Shown in pieces: positions 33,266 through 41,539 of a stretch of 64,000 nt of DNA. The notes beneath the pieces are model-generated. The model made no database searches. It saw only the letters and a program-made list of their open reading frames with translations, and was not told where the DNA came from. The stretch's first letter is position 1; each line of letters starts with the position of its first letter. The position numbers and the translations under genes are program-made. Source of the DNA: Mycobacterium sp. SMC-2 (lineage in GTDB: Bacteria; Actinomycetota; Actinomycetes; Mycobacteriales; Mycobacteriaceae); assembly GCF_025263485.1 (NCBI RefSeq), contig NZ_CP079863.1, forward strand, positions 2,046,001 through 2,110,000. The letters are read 5' to 3'.

Positions 33266-34663
33266 TCAAGATATCAGCCCGGTTCCCCGCGTCGTCGTAG
33301 GAAGATTTATGCGCTTGCCGCAGTTCGGGCAGAACCGTTCCGCCGGATGATGCTCGGCTCCGCAATGTGCGCAGAAGTGCGGCTCGGCGGCCCCCGACTC
33401 AGGCGTGGGCATCAGGCGAAGCGGTTGTACGTCCGGTGCCGGATGAATCCGACGGTGCCTCTTGAGCCCCAGGAAGGTCAGGGCGGCGCCGACACCGATC
33501 ACCGACCCAACGCTGATCACGATGTACCACAACAGGTTCCTGCCGCTCAGCGGCGAGGCATCCCCGTACTCCTGGCGCAGGTTGACCGCGGTCGTCTTGA
33601 GCTCGTCCAGGCCGGGATAGCCGGGCGACATGGCCAGCGTCTGGTCGAACTCGTCGATCGCGGTGGTGTAGCGGCCCGCGTAGAAGTCGGTCAACCCTTT
33701 GCGATAGAACTGGTCAGCGGGTCCGAGCATCGGCTTGACGCCCTTGCTGGCCAGTATCGCGGCTATCCCGTCGGCCGGCGCGATGAAGTTGAATGGCTGC
33801 GTTTCGCCGACGGGGGCGAAGCTGTTCAGGCCGATCACCTTGCCGTTCAACCCGATCGTCGGGCCGCCGCTCATCCCGTCCGTCATGGCGGCGTCGATCT
33901 CGTAGGCGGGATTCGACCCCGCGACGGACTTCTTGCTGACCTTGCCGCTCTTGTAGGTGGGGTCGAGCGTGGCGCCGGTGATGTTCTGGGTGCTCTCGGG
34001 GAAGCCCACCGCGAGAACGGGCGTGCCAATGGTGACGTCAGCGTCGGTATCGAGTTCGGACGACGGAAGGTTACGCTTGGCCACCTTGAGAAGCGCGGCG
34101 TCACCCTTGCCGAGGGGCCGGAAATCGACGACGTTGGCGACGACCTTGTCCGCGAGTTTCGTTCCCGTACCGGACATCAGCGCGACGCTCACATGCGGGC
34201 CCTGGCCGGGCGCGTCACCTTCCACGCGCGCGTTCTTCTGCAGCCACTCCAAAGTGGCTGCAGAATCGCGTGACTCGGGTGCGTCGGGAAATTCGTTTCG
34301 GTATTCCTCGGCGGCCCGCTTGAGTATCAGCAACGTGGCGCTCGCGGGGTCGACGCAGTGGCCTGCCGTCGCCACCCAACCGTCGGGGTTGACGACGAAC
34401 GCCGTGCAGTTCCAGGTGGCCAGGAAAGGCATGCTGGAACCTCGCCCGAATTGAGACAGGACCTCACCATTGGGCAACCGGACCAACCCGTAGCCTTCGC
34501 CGGCGAGATACATGATGGCGGGCCGGATCAGCGCCGCCGCCCGTTCCTCGGGCTTGGCCTGCGGCCGCCCGGTATCGGCGGCCGCCATGCCCGGCGCACC
34601 GGCCCACAGCATCAGGGCGGCCGCCGACAAGGCCAGCATCCTGCGGGCCGCTACCCGGGTCAC
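33266..34663 (-). CDS. Membrane-anchored trypsin-like serine protease with zinc ribbon
   Basis: The product is about 465 aa from the GTG before TRVAARRMLALSAAALMLWA, a signal peptide. The open frame extends to 35050, but that part looks non-coding. A chymotrypsin/HtrA-like domain keeps His in TAGHCVDP, Asp in KGDAALLKV and Ser in DGMSGGPTIG. A TPR-like segment (YRKGLTDFYAGRYTTAIDEF) follows, then one transmembrane helix (LLWYIVISVGSVIGVGAALT). A C-terminal zinc ribbon (CAHCG...CPNCG) is predicted to face the cytoplasm. Sensing inside and cutting outside is plausible. DosR-like boxes lie between it and the divergent slipin gene. Confidence 0.78.
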   Translation of the reverse strand: MTRVAARRMLALSAAALMLWAGAPGMAAADTGRPQAKPEERAAALIRPAIMYLAGEGYGLVRLPNGEVLSQFGRGSSMPFLATWNCTAFVVNPDGWVATAGHCVDPASATLLILKRAAEEYRNEFPDAPESRDSAATLEWLQKNARVEGDAPGQGPHVSVALMSGTGTKLADKVVANVVDFRPLGKGDAALLKVAKRNLPSSELDTDADVTIGTPVLAVGFPESTQNITGATLDPTYKSGKVSKKSVAGSNPAYEIDAAMTDGMSGGPTIGLNGKVIGLNSFAPVGETQPFNFIAPADGIAAILASKGVKPMLGPADQFYRKGLTDFYAGRYTTAIDEFDQTLAMSPGYPGLDELKTTAVNLRQEYGDASPLSGRNLLWYIVISVGSVIGVGAALTFLGLKRHRRIHPAPDVQPLRLMPTPESGAAEPHFCAHCGAEHHPAERFCPNCGKRINLPTTTRGTGLIS

Positions 34664-34890
34664 GACCGGGGCCGCCGGATGCGGGCTCGAGCGCAGCGGG
34701 AGGGACCTGAGGACGGATGACGGCGCATCGCCTCGGCCAGCTCGGCTGCGTGTCGTTGCGCCGAAAGCCACGCCGGATGCGACGCGAGGAAGATGACCTG
34801 CGCACCGACACCGGATGCCGCGGCGTGTTGCGCCGTTGCGGGAACTGTCCCAGTCACAACCCCTATTTGAGCGGTTTGCCGGACAAGGCG

Positions 34891-34910
34891 ATAGGGACCG
34901 AAGTCCCGAC
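34891..34910. promoter_or_regulatory. DosR box between protease and slipin genes
   Basis: GGGACCGAAGTCCC (34894-34907) is identical to the core of the hsp20 box at 171 and matches the consensus at 12 of 14 positions. It can serve either divergent gene. Confidence 0.72.
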
Positions 34911-34988
34911 CGCGAAGGACCTCCGACGCCCGCCCGCAGGCCCGCCGGCTTCCTCACGGTCGCGGGCAAAGGCCCTTCTCCTCGGGCG

Positions 34989-35008
34989 GTCGGGACTTTC
35001 GGCCGCTG
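34989..35008. promoter_or_regulatory. Second DosR-like box, slipin-proximal
   Basis: GGGACTTTCGGCCG (34992-35005) matches the core at 11 of 14 positions, 84-97 bases before the slipin start. Paired boxes are common at strongly induced DosR promoters. Confidence 0.55.
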
Positions 35009-35088
35009 ATCGACCAACCATCGCGGTTCTAGCCTCGAGAACAGCGGCACTGTCGATGAGCAGCGCTGCCCAAAGTGAGGTAGTCGTC

Positions 35089-35913
35089 ATGAATCAGACA
35101 GCCGGGATTCTGTTGGTCTTGGGGGTTGTGGTCGCGCTGGTGCTGGGGCTGGCGTCGATCAGGGTGGTGCAGCAGTACCAACGGGGTGTGCATTTCCGCC
35201 TCGGCCGCGTGATCGGCGTTCGGGAACCCGGGCTGCGGATCATCATTCCGATCATCGACCGCCTCTGGCGGATCTCGATGCGGATCGTGACGATGCCCAT
35301 CCAGTCCCAGGGCATCATCACCCGCGACAACGTGAGTGTGGACATCGCCGCCGTCGCCTACTTCCGCGTCATCGACGCCCGCAAGGCCGTCGTGGTCATC
35401 GAAAACGTCAACGCCGCCATCGACCAGATCGCGCAGACCACCCTGCGCAACGTCGTCGGGCAACATTCCCTGGACGAAGTGCTCGCCCAAACCGAGAAGA
35501 TCAACGGAAGCATTCGCCAGATCCTTGACGCCACCACGGTGGAATGGGGCGTGGAGGTCACTTTGGTGGAGCTCAAGGACATTCAGCTGCCGGACAGCAT
35601 GAAGCGAGCCATGGCACGCGAGGCCGAGGCGGAGCGGGAGAAGCGGGCCAAAATCATTGCCGCAGAAGGCGAGGCCCGCGCCGCCGCCGCGCTCGGGGAC
35701 GCCTCCGACACCATGATGGCGCACCCGCTGGCGTTGCAGCTGCGCAACCTGCAGACCCTGATCGAACTGGGGGTGGAGAAGAACACCACCATCGTTTTCC
35801 CCGCCCCGCTGATGACCGCGATCGGCGAACTCAGCGCCTTCTTGGCGCGTGAGACCGACGCGGCTGAAAGCGCCGGCCAGCCCGGTCAAAAGCGGGCAGC
35901 GGCATTGCCGTGA
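35089..35913 (+). CDS. Slipin/stomatin-like SPFH protein
   Basis: The product is 274 aa from [20 protein letters not shown] with GAGGT seven bases upstream; an ATG 11 codons earlier has no ribosome site. An N-terminal membrane hairpin is followed by the band-7 domain: [61 protein letters not shown] charged coiled coil ([20 protein letters not shown]) completes the protein. Slipins build ring scaffolds that hold membrane microdomains and often pair with a membrane protease. Here the divergent neighbour is a membrane-anchored serine protease sharing DosR boxes. Confidence 0.9.
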   Translation: MNQTAGILLVLGVVVALVLGLASIRVVQQYQRGVHFRLGRVIGVREPGLRIIIPIIDRLWRISMRIVTMPIQSQGIITRDNVSVDIAAVAYFRVIDARKAVVVIENVNAAIDQIAQTTLRNVVGQHSLDEVLAQTEKINGSIRQILDATTVEWGVEVTLVELKDIQLPDSMKRAMAREAEAEREKRAKIIAAEGEARAAAALGDASDTMMAHPLALQLRNLQTLIELGVEKNTTIVFPAPLMTAIGELSAFLARETDAAESAGQPGQKRAAALP

Positions 35914-35923
35914 CGGGTGCAGC

Positions 35924-35943
35924 CCGGTGACTTTTGGCCCTGT
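35924..35943. promoter_or_regulatory. DosR-like box upstream of DATIN-like gene
   Basis: The core GTGACTTTTGGCCC (35927-35940) matches the DosR core at 11 of 14 positions, 38-51 bases before the start at 35978. Confidence 0.5.
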
Positions 35944-35977
35944 CCCGCAACCGGTTCCGTCACGTAGCACTGTAGCT

Positions 35978-36775
35978 ATGCGCCACAGAACAACATCGCC
36001 ACAGGATATCGACGTCCAGGTCACCCCGCGTGAGGAGCTTCCCTCGGCGGCCGAGTACGCGCGCAGCAAGATCGGTGAGGTCACGCGGTACGCGAGCCGC
36101 CCGGTGCTGCACGCCCGCGTGAGGCTGACCCGTCATCGCGATCCGGCGGTGCAGCGGCCCGTCGTCGCGCAGGCCAACCTCGATGTCGACGGCCGGCCGG
36201 TCCGCGCCCAGGTCCAGGCCGACACGGTGCGGGAAGCTGTCGATCTGCTCGCGGCTCGGTTGCGTCGCCGCCTGGACCGCGCCGCCGAACACTGGGAGGC
36301 GCGGCGCGGCGAAGTGCCGGCGGGCGACGAATGGCGGCACGAGTCCCAGCCGGCGCGCCGGCCGAACTACTTCCCCCGTCCGGCGGACCAGCGCCGTATC
36401 ACCCGCCGCAAGTCGTTCAGCATGGCGCCCTGCACCCTCGACGATGCCGCCCGCGAGATGGAGCTGCTCGACTACGACTTTCACCTGTTCACCGAGAAGG
36501 GCACCGGCACTGCCGGTGTGCTCTATCGCGGGGGGCCGACGGGGTACCGCCTTGCGCTGGCGGCGCCGGCGCTGGCCGACCGGGTCAGCCGGCACGCGCT
36601 GCCCGTGACCGTCAGCCAACAACCGCTGCCGTGTCTCACCGAAGCGGGGGCCGCTAGCCGGCTGGGCATCCTCGGCCTGCCGTTCCTGTTCTTCATCCAC
36701 GCCGACTACGGCTGCGCCAGCGTGTTGTACCACCGCTACGACGGGCATTACGGCCTGATCACCCCGGCCGGTTAG
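35978..36775 (+). CDS. Ribosome hibernation/DATIN-like protein
   Basis: The product is 265 aa from MRHRTTSPQDIDVQVTPREE. The N-terminal half resembles the S30AE (HPF) domain (ARVRLTRHRDPAVQRPVVAQ, ANLDVDGRPVRAQVQADTVR). The C-terminal half has the HPF dimerisation-type repeat twice: ELLDYDFHLFTEKGTGTAGV-LYRGGP and GLPFLFFIHADYGCASVLYH-RYDG. Both halves follow the M. tuberculosis DosR-regulated translation inhibitor Rv0079 (DATIN; YDVHLFTD..., YSRYDGNLGLITPTG). It should bind or dimerise ribosomes and silence translation in dormancy. A DosR-like box sits directly upstream. Confidence 0.82.
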   Translation: MRHRTTSPQDIDVQVTPREELPSAAEYARSKIGEVTRYASRPVLHARVRLTRHRDPAVQRPVVAQANLDVDGRPVRAQVQADTVREAVDLLAARLRRRLDRAAEHWEARRGEVPAGDEWRHESQPARRPNYFPRPADQRRITRRKSFSMAPCTLDDAAREMELLDYDFHLFTEKGTGTAGVLYRGGPTGYRLALAAPALADRVSRHALPVTVSQQPLPCLTEAGAASRLGILGLPFLFFIHADYGCASVLYHRYDGHYGLITPAG

Positions 36776-36814
36776 GGCACCGTCGCCGGGGCGCAGGGCA
36801 CATCGGCGGGCGCA

Positions 36815-36834
36815 CCGAGGACCTAGGACCCTCG
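36815..36834. promoter_or_regulatory. DosR-like box upstream of SRPBCC gene
   Basis: AGGACCTAGGACCC (36818-36831) matches the core at 10 of 14 positions, 37-50 bases upstream of the start at 36868. Confidence 0.5.
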
Positions 36835-36867
36835 CAGGCACCGGGGCGCTCCGCGCAGACTGGCGCC

Positions 36868-37491
36868 ATGGCCAACACGACGAGGCGGATCGCGCGGGCC
36901 ACCGCGCTGCTCACCGTTCTGTACTGCGCCCGCAGGTACTACCGCAACTGGGGCTCCACCAAGGCGGAGTCGCAGATGCGAGTCCCGGGCGATGCCCTGG
37001 TGAGCGACCCGGCGGTCCAGACGACCGAGGCGGTCGATGTCGACGCGACCGCGCCCGCGGTCTGGTCATGGCTGGTGCAGATGGCCCGGGATAGGGGCGC
37101 AGCGGCGCCGACAACCCCTGCGGCACAGGGTGATAACGCGCAACTTCAGGTCGGGGATAGGATCCGGCTGGCCCCCGAAGGCTGGATGGGGTTGCCCGAC
37201 GGGGTGACGCTGGACGTCGCGGAGATCGCGCCCGAAAAGTACCTCGTGCTCAACGCCCTGCGATCCGAGCCGCGCTGGAACGCCGTTTTGTCGTTTCACC
37301 TACAGCCACACTGGGAGGACCGTGTCCGGCTCCTCGCGCGCGCGCGAATCGGCTTGCGCTACCCGGGCGAGGTGTTCGTCCTGGAACTGGCCAGGCCGGC
37401 GATAGCGCTCGGGACGCGTGCGCTGTTGCTAGCGATCAAGCGTCGGGCGGAGCGGTCCGAGCCGGTCCGCTCGTCTGTCGAAACGAGTTGA
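36868..37491 (+). CDS. SRPBCC (START-like) family protein
   Basis: The product is 207 aa. A basic N-terminus (MANTTRRIARATALLTVLYC ARRYYRNWG) suggests membrane contact. A START-like fold then begins ETTEAVDVDATAPAVWSWLV QM, continues DRIRLAPEGWMGLPDGVTLD and KYLVLNALRSEPRWNAVLSF, and ends in a long helix. Such proteins bind hydrophobic ligands in a helix-grip cavity. It is the first gene of a probable operon with a USP (42 bases on) and an MprF-like protein, and it has a DosR-like box in its leader. Confidence 0.72.
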   Translation: MANTTRRIARATALLTVLYCARRYYRNWGSTKAESQMRVPGDALVSDPAVQTTEAVDVDATAPAVWSWLVQMARDRGAAAPTTPAAQGDNAQLQVGDRIRLAPEGWMGLPDGVTLDVAEIAPEKYLVLNALRSEPRWNAVLSFHLQPHWEDRVRLLARARIGLRYPGEVFVLELARPAIALGTRALLLAIKRRAERSEPVRSSVETS

Positions 37492-37533
37492 CACCCCCTG
37501 CCCACTTGCGACGGCGGAAGGAAAGGTCGGACG

Positions 37534-38325
37534 ATGAAACCAATCCTGGTGGGAATCGACGGTTCGTCGGCGGCGATCGCGGCCGCGCTGTGGGGCGTCG
37601 ACGAGGCGATCAGCCGCGGCGCGCCACTGCGTCTCGTCTCCGTTGTCAAGCCGACGCACGAGTCGCCGGAAGACTACGAGCGCGACGTCGAGCACGCCCG
37701 GAAGTCGCTGCTGGAAGCAAGGCTGGCGGTGGAGGGCACCGGTAAGGCCGTCACCATCGAAACGGACATGCCGCGCGGTCCCGCCGGTTCGGTGCTATTG
37801 GAGGCTTCCTCGGATGCGGAGATGCTCTGCGTCGGCTGCGTCGGCATCGGACGCTACGCGCGCGCTATCGTCGGTTCGACGGCGAGCGAGCTCGCCGAGA
37901 AGGCGCGTTGCCCGGTCGCGGTCGTGCGGACCGGCTCCGACCGGCCGCCACCGGACATCAATTGGATCGTCGTCCGGTTGACGGACACACCCGGCAACGA
38001 CGCCGTCGTCAATTGTGCTGCGGCGGAGGCGAAGTTGCGCGGGGCGCCCATGCTTGTCCTCGGTGGCCGGCCCGAGGAACTCACCGAGCACGCCGACGGT
38101 GAATTCGAACGCCGGGTAGCCCAATGGCGACAGCGCTATCCCGAGGTGCGCGTCTACCCGATCACCACGAAGCAAGCCATCGCCGGCTATTTGAGCGCCA
38201 ACGACGAGAGAGTTCTGCTGGCCGTGATCGGCGCGGAGGAAGCCCGTCAGCTGGCGCAGTTGGTCGGCCCCCATGGGCATCCGCTCTTCCGCCACCCTGA
38301 ATGCTCCGTGCTCGTCGTGCGCTAG
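37534..38325 (+). CDS. Universal stress protein, Rv3134c type
   Basis: The product is 263 aa from MKPILVGIDGSSAAIAAALW with GGCGGAAGGAAAGG upstream. The first domain has the full ATP motif GCVGIGRYARAIVGST; the second has lost it (VIGAEEARQLAQLVGPHG) and ends in the Rv3134c-type HPECSVLVVR. This one-active, one-degenerate plan is shared with the proteins at 51916, 52692 and 57617. It lies in an operon with the SRPBCC and MprF-like genes. Confidence 0.88.
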   Translation: MKPILVGIDGSSAAIAAALWGVDEAISRGAPLRLVSVVKPTHESPEDYERDVEHARKSLLEARLAVEGTGKAVTIETDMPRGPAGSVLLEASSDAEMLCVGCVGIGRYARAIVGSTASELAEKARCPVAVVRTGSDRPPPDINWIVVRLTDTPGNDAVVNCAAAEAKLRGAPMLVLGGRPEELTEHADGEFERRVAQWRQRYPEVRVYPITTKQAIAGYLSANDERVLLAVIGAEEARQLAQLVGPHGHPLFRHPECSVLVVR

Positions 38326-38333
38326 AGGGCAGC

Positions 38334-39740
38334 GTGAAGATCAGGCCCAAAAGCCGCGGGCCCAACGCGGCCCGCGGCGGGGAGCGGGTCTTGGTCGGCG
38401 CCGACGTCCCGGCGGCGCGCGTCGTCAGCGTGCTGATGCTGCTGTGCGTCCTGGTTTGGTCGGTGGCGCTGTTCGCGCGCCAGTATCTCGGCTACGAACG
38501 CGTTGCCCCGGGCCGGTTCGGGTGGTCGGTGGCGCTGCTGGGCGCCACCGCCCTGATCGCGCGCGGCATCTTTCTCGGCCGTCCAGTGACCGCCGCGCAT
38601 GCGATGTACGCGGCCGGCGCGGTGGCTGCCGGGCTGGGTGCGCATTTCGTGTCCTGGGCAGCGCTGGGCAACGTCCTGATTGCGGGCAGCGGGCTCGCGC
38701 TGATGCTGCCCACCACGGCCGCACCGCAGCCCGGGCGGCTGGGCCGGGTGTGGGATCTGGTCAACGCCACGCGGGGGGATCCGCTGGCGCCGTTCGCCAT
38801 GCACTCGAGCAAGAGCTATCACTTCAACACCGGCGGCACGGCGGCGATCGCTTACCGCACGCGGCTCGGGTTCGCCGTGGTCAGCGGCGATCCGATTGGC
38901 GATGTGACCCAATTCGACGATCTGGTAGCCGATTTCGTCCGCATGTGCCGCAGCCGGGGGTGGCAGATCATCGTGTTGGCCGCCGGCGAACGCCACCTCG
39001 GGTTGTGGAGCAGGGACACCGTGGGGCAGCCGATGCTGTCGGTGCCGATCGGCCGCGATGTCGTCGTCGACATCCGCCACTTCACCCTGAGGGGCCGGCG
39101 CTTCCGCAACCTGCGCCAAGCGGTGCAGCGCACGCACAACTGCGGCGTCACGACCGAGATCGTCGACGAACAAAGGCTCAGCGGCGCGATGCGGGCCGAG
39201 TTGACCGAGGTGTTGTACGCCGCTCACCGTGCGGCGCGCACCGACCGCGGATTCTGCATGAACCTCGACGGCGCGCTGCAGGGCCGCTTCCCCGGTGTCA
39301 CCCTGGCCATCGCGCGGGACCGGCGCGGGCGGGCGGTCGCGTTTCACCGTTACCTAACCGCCGGCGGGGGATCCGAAGTCAGCCTCGACGTGCCGTTCCG
39401 CCGTCGGGACGCGCCCAACGGCGTCGACGAGCGGCTCAGCGTCGACATGATAGCTCATGCGGAAAACGCTGGCGGACGGCGCCTTTCGCTCGCCTTCGCG
39501 GCGTTCCCGGAAATCTTCGAGGCCGCGCAACCGGGCCCGCTGCAGCGGGTCGCGCTGTCGCTGATCCACCTGCTCGATCCGCTGATCCGGCTGGAATCCC
39601 TGTACCGCTACCTCCGCAAGTTCCACGCGCTGTCGCAACGGCGCTACGTGGTGTTGTGCGCGCACCACATCCCGGCGGCGCTGATGGTGTTGCTGTCGCT
39701 GGAATTCGTCCCGCGCCCGCGCAGGATGAGGCCGGGTTAG
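38334..39740 (+). CDS. MprF-like (DUF2156) membrane protein
   Basis: The product is 468 aa from GTG, eight bases after the USP stop. About five membrane spans (VVSVLMLLCVLVWSVALFAR, WSVALLGATALIARGIFLGR, MYAAGAVAAGLGAHFVSWAA and others) precede a GNAT-like catalytic domain: HSSKSYHFNTGGTAAIAYRT, GFAVVSGDPIGD, WQIIVLAAGE, FRNLRQAVQRTHNCGVTTEI. This is the C-terminal aminoacyl-phosphatidylglycerol synthase domain of MprF/LysX. It may attach an amino acid from aminoacyl-tRNA to a membrane lipid; no tRNA synthetase domain is fused, unlike LysX. Confidence 0.8.
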   Translation: MKIRPKSRGPNAARGGERVLVGADVPAARVVSVLMLLCVLVWSVALFARQYLGYERVAPGRFGWSVALLGATALIARGIFLGRPVTAAHAMYAAGAVAAGLGAHFVSWAALGNVLIAGSGLALMLPTTAAPQPGRLGRVWDLVNATRGDPLAPFAMHSSKSYHFNTGGTAAIAYRTRLGFAVVSGDPIGDVTQFDDLVADFVRMCRSRGWQIIVLAAGERHLGLWSRDTVGQPMLSVPIGRDVVVDIRHFTLRGRRFRNLRQAVQRTHNCGVTTEIVDEQRLSGAMRAELTEVLYAAHRAARTDRGFCMNLDGALQGRFPGVTLAIARDRRGRAVAFHRYLTAGGGSEVSLDVPFRRRDAPNGVDERLSVDMIAHAENAGGRRLSLAFAAFPEIFEAAQPGPLQRVALSLIHLLDPLIRLESLYRYLRKFHALSQRRYVVLCAHHIPAALMVLLSLEFVPRPRRMRPG

Positions 39741-39750
39741 CCGCGGGTCA

Positions 39751-40164
39751 CTAGACCGGCGCACCGAAACGGAACCGGCGGCCCGTGACGACCTCGGGAA
39801 CGATCCGCACGAAATGCGACTTCTCCGACGGGACCCAGGGCAGCACCTGGGCGCGCTCGGCCTCCTCGATTTCCTCGTTGCTGCGAAGAGAGCGCGCGGT
39901 GCCCTTGATGATCACGCTCCACCCCTCGGCGACGTTGTGGTCGTCGACCTCGAACAGCACCTTGTTGTTGATCGCGGTGCTGACCAACTTGGTGCCCTCC
40001 GCGGTTCGAAACAGCACGGTGCGTTGCTGCACAACGTAATTGACCGGGAAGATCTCGGGCTGACCACCGACGCTGGTGACCAGGCGCCCCAGCGTCGCGC
40101 CGCGCAGCAGATCCCAGCACTCGTTCACCGGCAGGATAAACACCCCATCATCGGTCAGTGACAT
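39751..40164 (-). CDS. PNPOx-like flavin-pocket protein (Rv3129-like)
   Basis: The product is 137 aa. The split-barrel signature is LLRGATLGRLVTSVGGQPEI, FPVNYVVQQRTVLFRTAEGT, FEVDDHNVAEGWSVIIKGTA and VVTGRRFRFG. It closely parallels the DosR-regulon protein Rv3129 and the paralog at 842. Its cofactor and reaction are unassigned. Two DosR-like boxes at 40225-40266 lie upstream on the minus strand. It is convergent with the MprF-like gene. Confidence 0.85.
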   Translation of the reverse strand: MSLTDDGVFILPVNECWDLLRGATLGRLVTSVGGQPEIFPVNYVVQQRTVLFRTAEGTKLVSTAINNKVLFEVDDHNVAEGWSVIIKGTARSLRSNEEIEEAERAQVLPWVPSEKSHFVRIVPEVVTGRRFRFGAPV

Positions 40165-40224
40165 CAGTCATCCCTTCATCGACAGGACTACACACTCGAT
40201 GGTATTGGGCGGGCCGCCCCGCGG

Positions 40225-40244
40225 CGGCGGCCGAAAGTCCCGCA
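40225..40244. promoter_or_regulatory. DosR-like box 1 upstream of Rv3129-like gene
   Basis: CGGCCGAAAGTCCC (40228-40241) matches the DosR core at 11 of 14 positions; it is 64-77 bases upstream of the gene ending at 40164. Confidence 0.55.
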
Positions 40245-40246
40245 GG

Positions 40247-40266
40247 CCGGGGACCAAAGGTCGTTG
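40247..40266. promoter_or_regulatory. DosR-like box 2 upstream of Rv3129-like gene
   Basis: GGGACCAAAGGTCG (40250-40263) matches at 10 of 14 positions and is centred 22 bases (two helical turns) from box 1, which fits cooperative DosR binding. Confidence 0.5.
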
Positions 40267-40298
40267 ACCCGCTCGGGCGTAGCCCGCGGCCGGATTGC

Positions 40299-41279
40299 CT
40301 AGCGGATCCGTAGCACGTCGTCCAACCGGCGCCGCGGAGTGGCCGGCGGAAGTTGTTCCATCGGTGGCGCGATCCCCACGCGGATCAACACCTGCGGCTC
40401 GCCGTGCCGGCCGACGAGCTCACGCACGATGTCACGGCTCTCGTCCAGCTCGATCAGATGGGTGAGCGGACAGGTCGCCATCCCGGCCACCGTGCATTCG
40501 AGCAACACCGTCGACAACACCTCGCCGCACCGCAGCACGTCCGACCTGGTGTCCTCGGGCGTCGACAGCACAAGGATTTTCGCCCAGTCGACCTTGACCT
40601 CGCCGCGCCGGTTCGCGTGGCTGCGGACCGGGAAGCTGCGGGCCACGTCGACCCGCCAGCTCTCCTTGTCGGAGGCCAGCGCGGTCGGCGGCATCCCCTC
40701 GGCCAACACGAATGACGAAGTCCACCAGTCGAGTTCGGCGTGATAGTACGAGTCGTCGCGACGAATCTCCTCGGTGATTTGCGACGCCTCCACCAGCAGC
40801 GGCCGCGCGTTGTCGGGGAGCACGTCCAGGCTGACCAGGTTGTCGTCGAAGGTGCCGCGCAATGTGGGTTCGAACGCGTCCCAATACGTGGGGCGCCCCA
40901 ACGGAAGCCGGTCGGTGCGGCGCTGCAGGATCGCCTCGGCGCGGCGGCGCTGTTCCTCGCTGACGTACTCCAGCGGGCTGAAGGTGACCGAGGCCAGCTG
41001 GTCGGGGTCATCCGGGTCGGGAAGCCGCTCGACCTTCGGTTCCCAGCCCGCCGCGGTCATGGCGACGCAGAGGTGGTTCAGGACGGCGCCGCAACTCAGG
41101 ATCACTTCTCGGCCGGAAACGTCGGTGGCGGGTATCGCCCGGTGACGGTCCACGAACAGGCGCAGGGCGCCGTCCTCGGCCACCCAGCGCCAGGGCTGGC
41201 TGTTGTGCACCGAGGGGGCGCGGCAGGCGAGCAGGACTGCCCGCTGGAGCACGTTGACGTCCGGCGCCTTGCCCATCAT
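40299..41279 (-). CDS. Acg-family nitroreductase-like protein (Rv3127-like)
   Basis: The product is 326 aa starting at the first of two ATGs (MMGKAPDVNVLQRAVLLACR), two bases after the acyl carrier protein stop. RAPSVHNSQPWRWVAEDGAL, ILQRRTDRLPLGRPTYWDAF, DDSYYHAELDWWTSSFVLAE, CGEVLSTVLLECTVAGMATC and VLIRVGIAPPMEQLPPATPR follow Rv3127 closely. It is an FMN nitroreductase-fold protein without an assigned reaction. It is the last gene of the six-gene acyl-CoA synthetase/E1/E2/ACP operon, which suggests a redox role tied to that enzyme complex. Confidence 0.9.
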   Translation of the reverse strand: MMGKAPDVNVLQRAVLLACRAPSVHNSQPWRWVAEDGALRLFVDRHRAIPATDVSGREVILSCGAVLNHLCVAMTAAGWEPKVERLPDPDDPDQLASVTFSPLEYVSEEQRRRAEAILQRRTDRLPLGRPTYWDAFEPTLRGTFDDNLVSLDVLPDNARPLLVEASQITEEIRRDDSYYHAELDWWTSSFVLAEGMPPTALASDKESWRVDVARSFPVRSHANRRGEVKVDWAKILVLSTPEDTRSDVLRCGEVLSTVLLECTVAGMATCPLTHLIELDESRDIVRELVGRHGEPQVLIRVGIAPPMEQLPPATPRRRLDDVLRIR

Positions 41280-41281
41280 GC

Positions 41282-41533
41282 TCAGACTGCAGACGCTTTC
41301 GCTTCCACGTAGCCGACCACGTCGGCCAGCGTCCGCAGCGACCCATAGTCCGATTCCGGGATGTCGACACCGAATCGCTTGTGGATACCACGCAGAAAGC
41401 TCAGCCAGTCCATGGAATCCAGGTCGACCTGGTCGCGCAGCAGGACGTCGTCGCAAATGTCATCGGGGTCCACTTCGGGGGCGATGGTGGTCAGCACCGA
41501 CAGCACCACGGCACGAGTGTCTTCATTGGTCAT
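41282..41533 (-). CDS. Acyl carrier protein
   Basis: The product is 83 aa. The 4'-phosphopantetheine attachment motif is DQVDLDSMDWLSFL with Ser40; the acidic helical fold and length match ACPs. Its position between an E2 acyltransferase and an Acg-family protein is unusual, because no ketosynthase or fatty-acid gene is nearby. It may receive acyl groups from the E2 or from the acyl-CoA synthetase of the same operon. It starts six bases after the E2 stop. Confidence 0.9.
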   Translation of the reverse strand: MTNEDTRAVVLSVLTTIAPEVDPDDICDDVLLRDQVDLDSMDWLSFLRGIHKRFGVDIPESDYGSLRTLADVVGYVEAKASAV

Positions 41534-41539
41534 TGCGCA

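Noticed and set aside
34664..35050. N-terminal extension of the trypsin-like protease
   Set aside because: It would bury the signal peptide inside the protein and cover the DosR boxes; composition is Arg/Pro-rich like an untranslated GC region.
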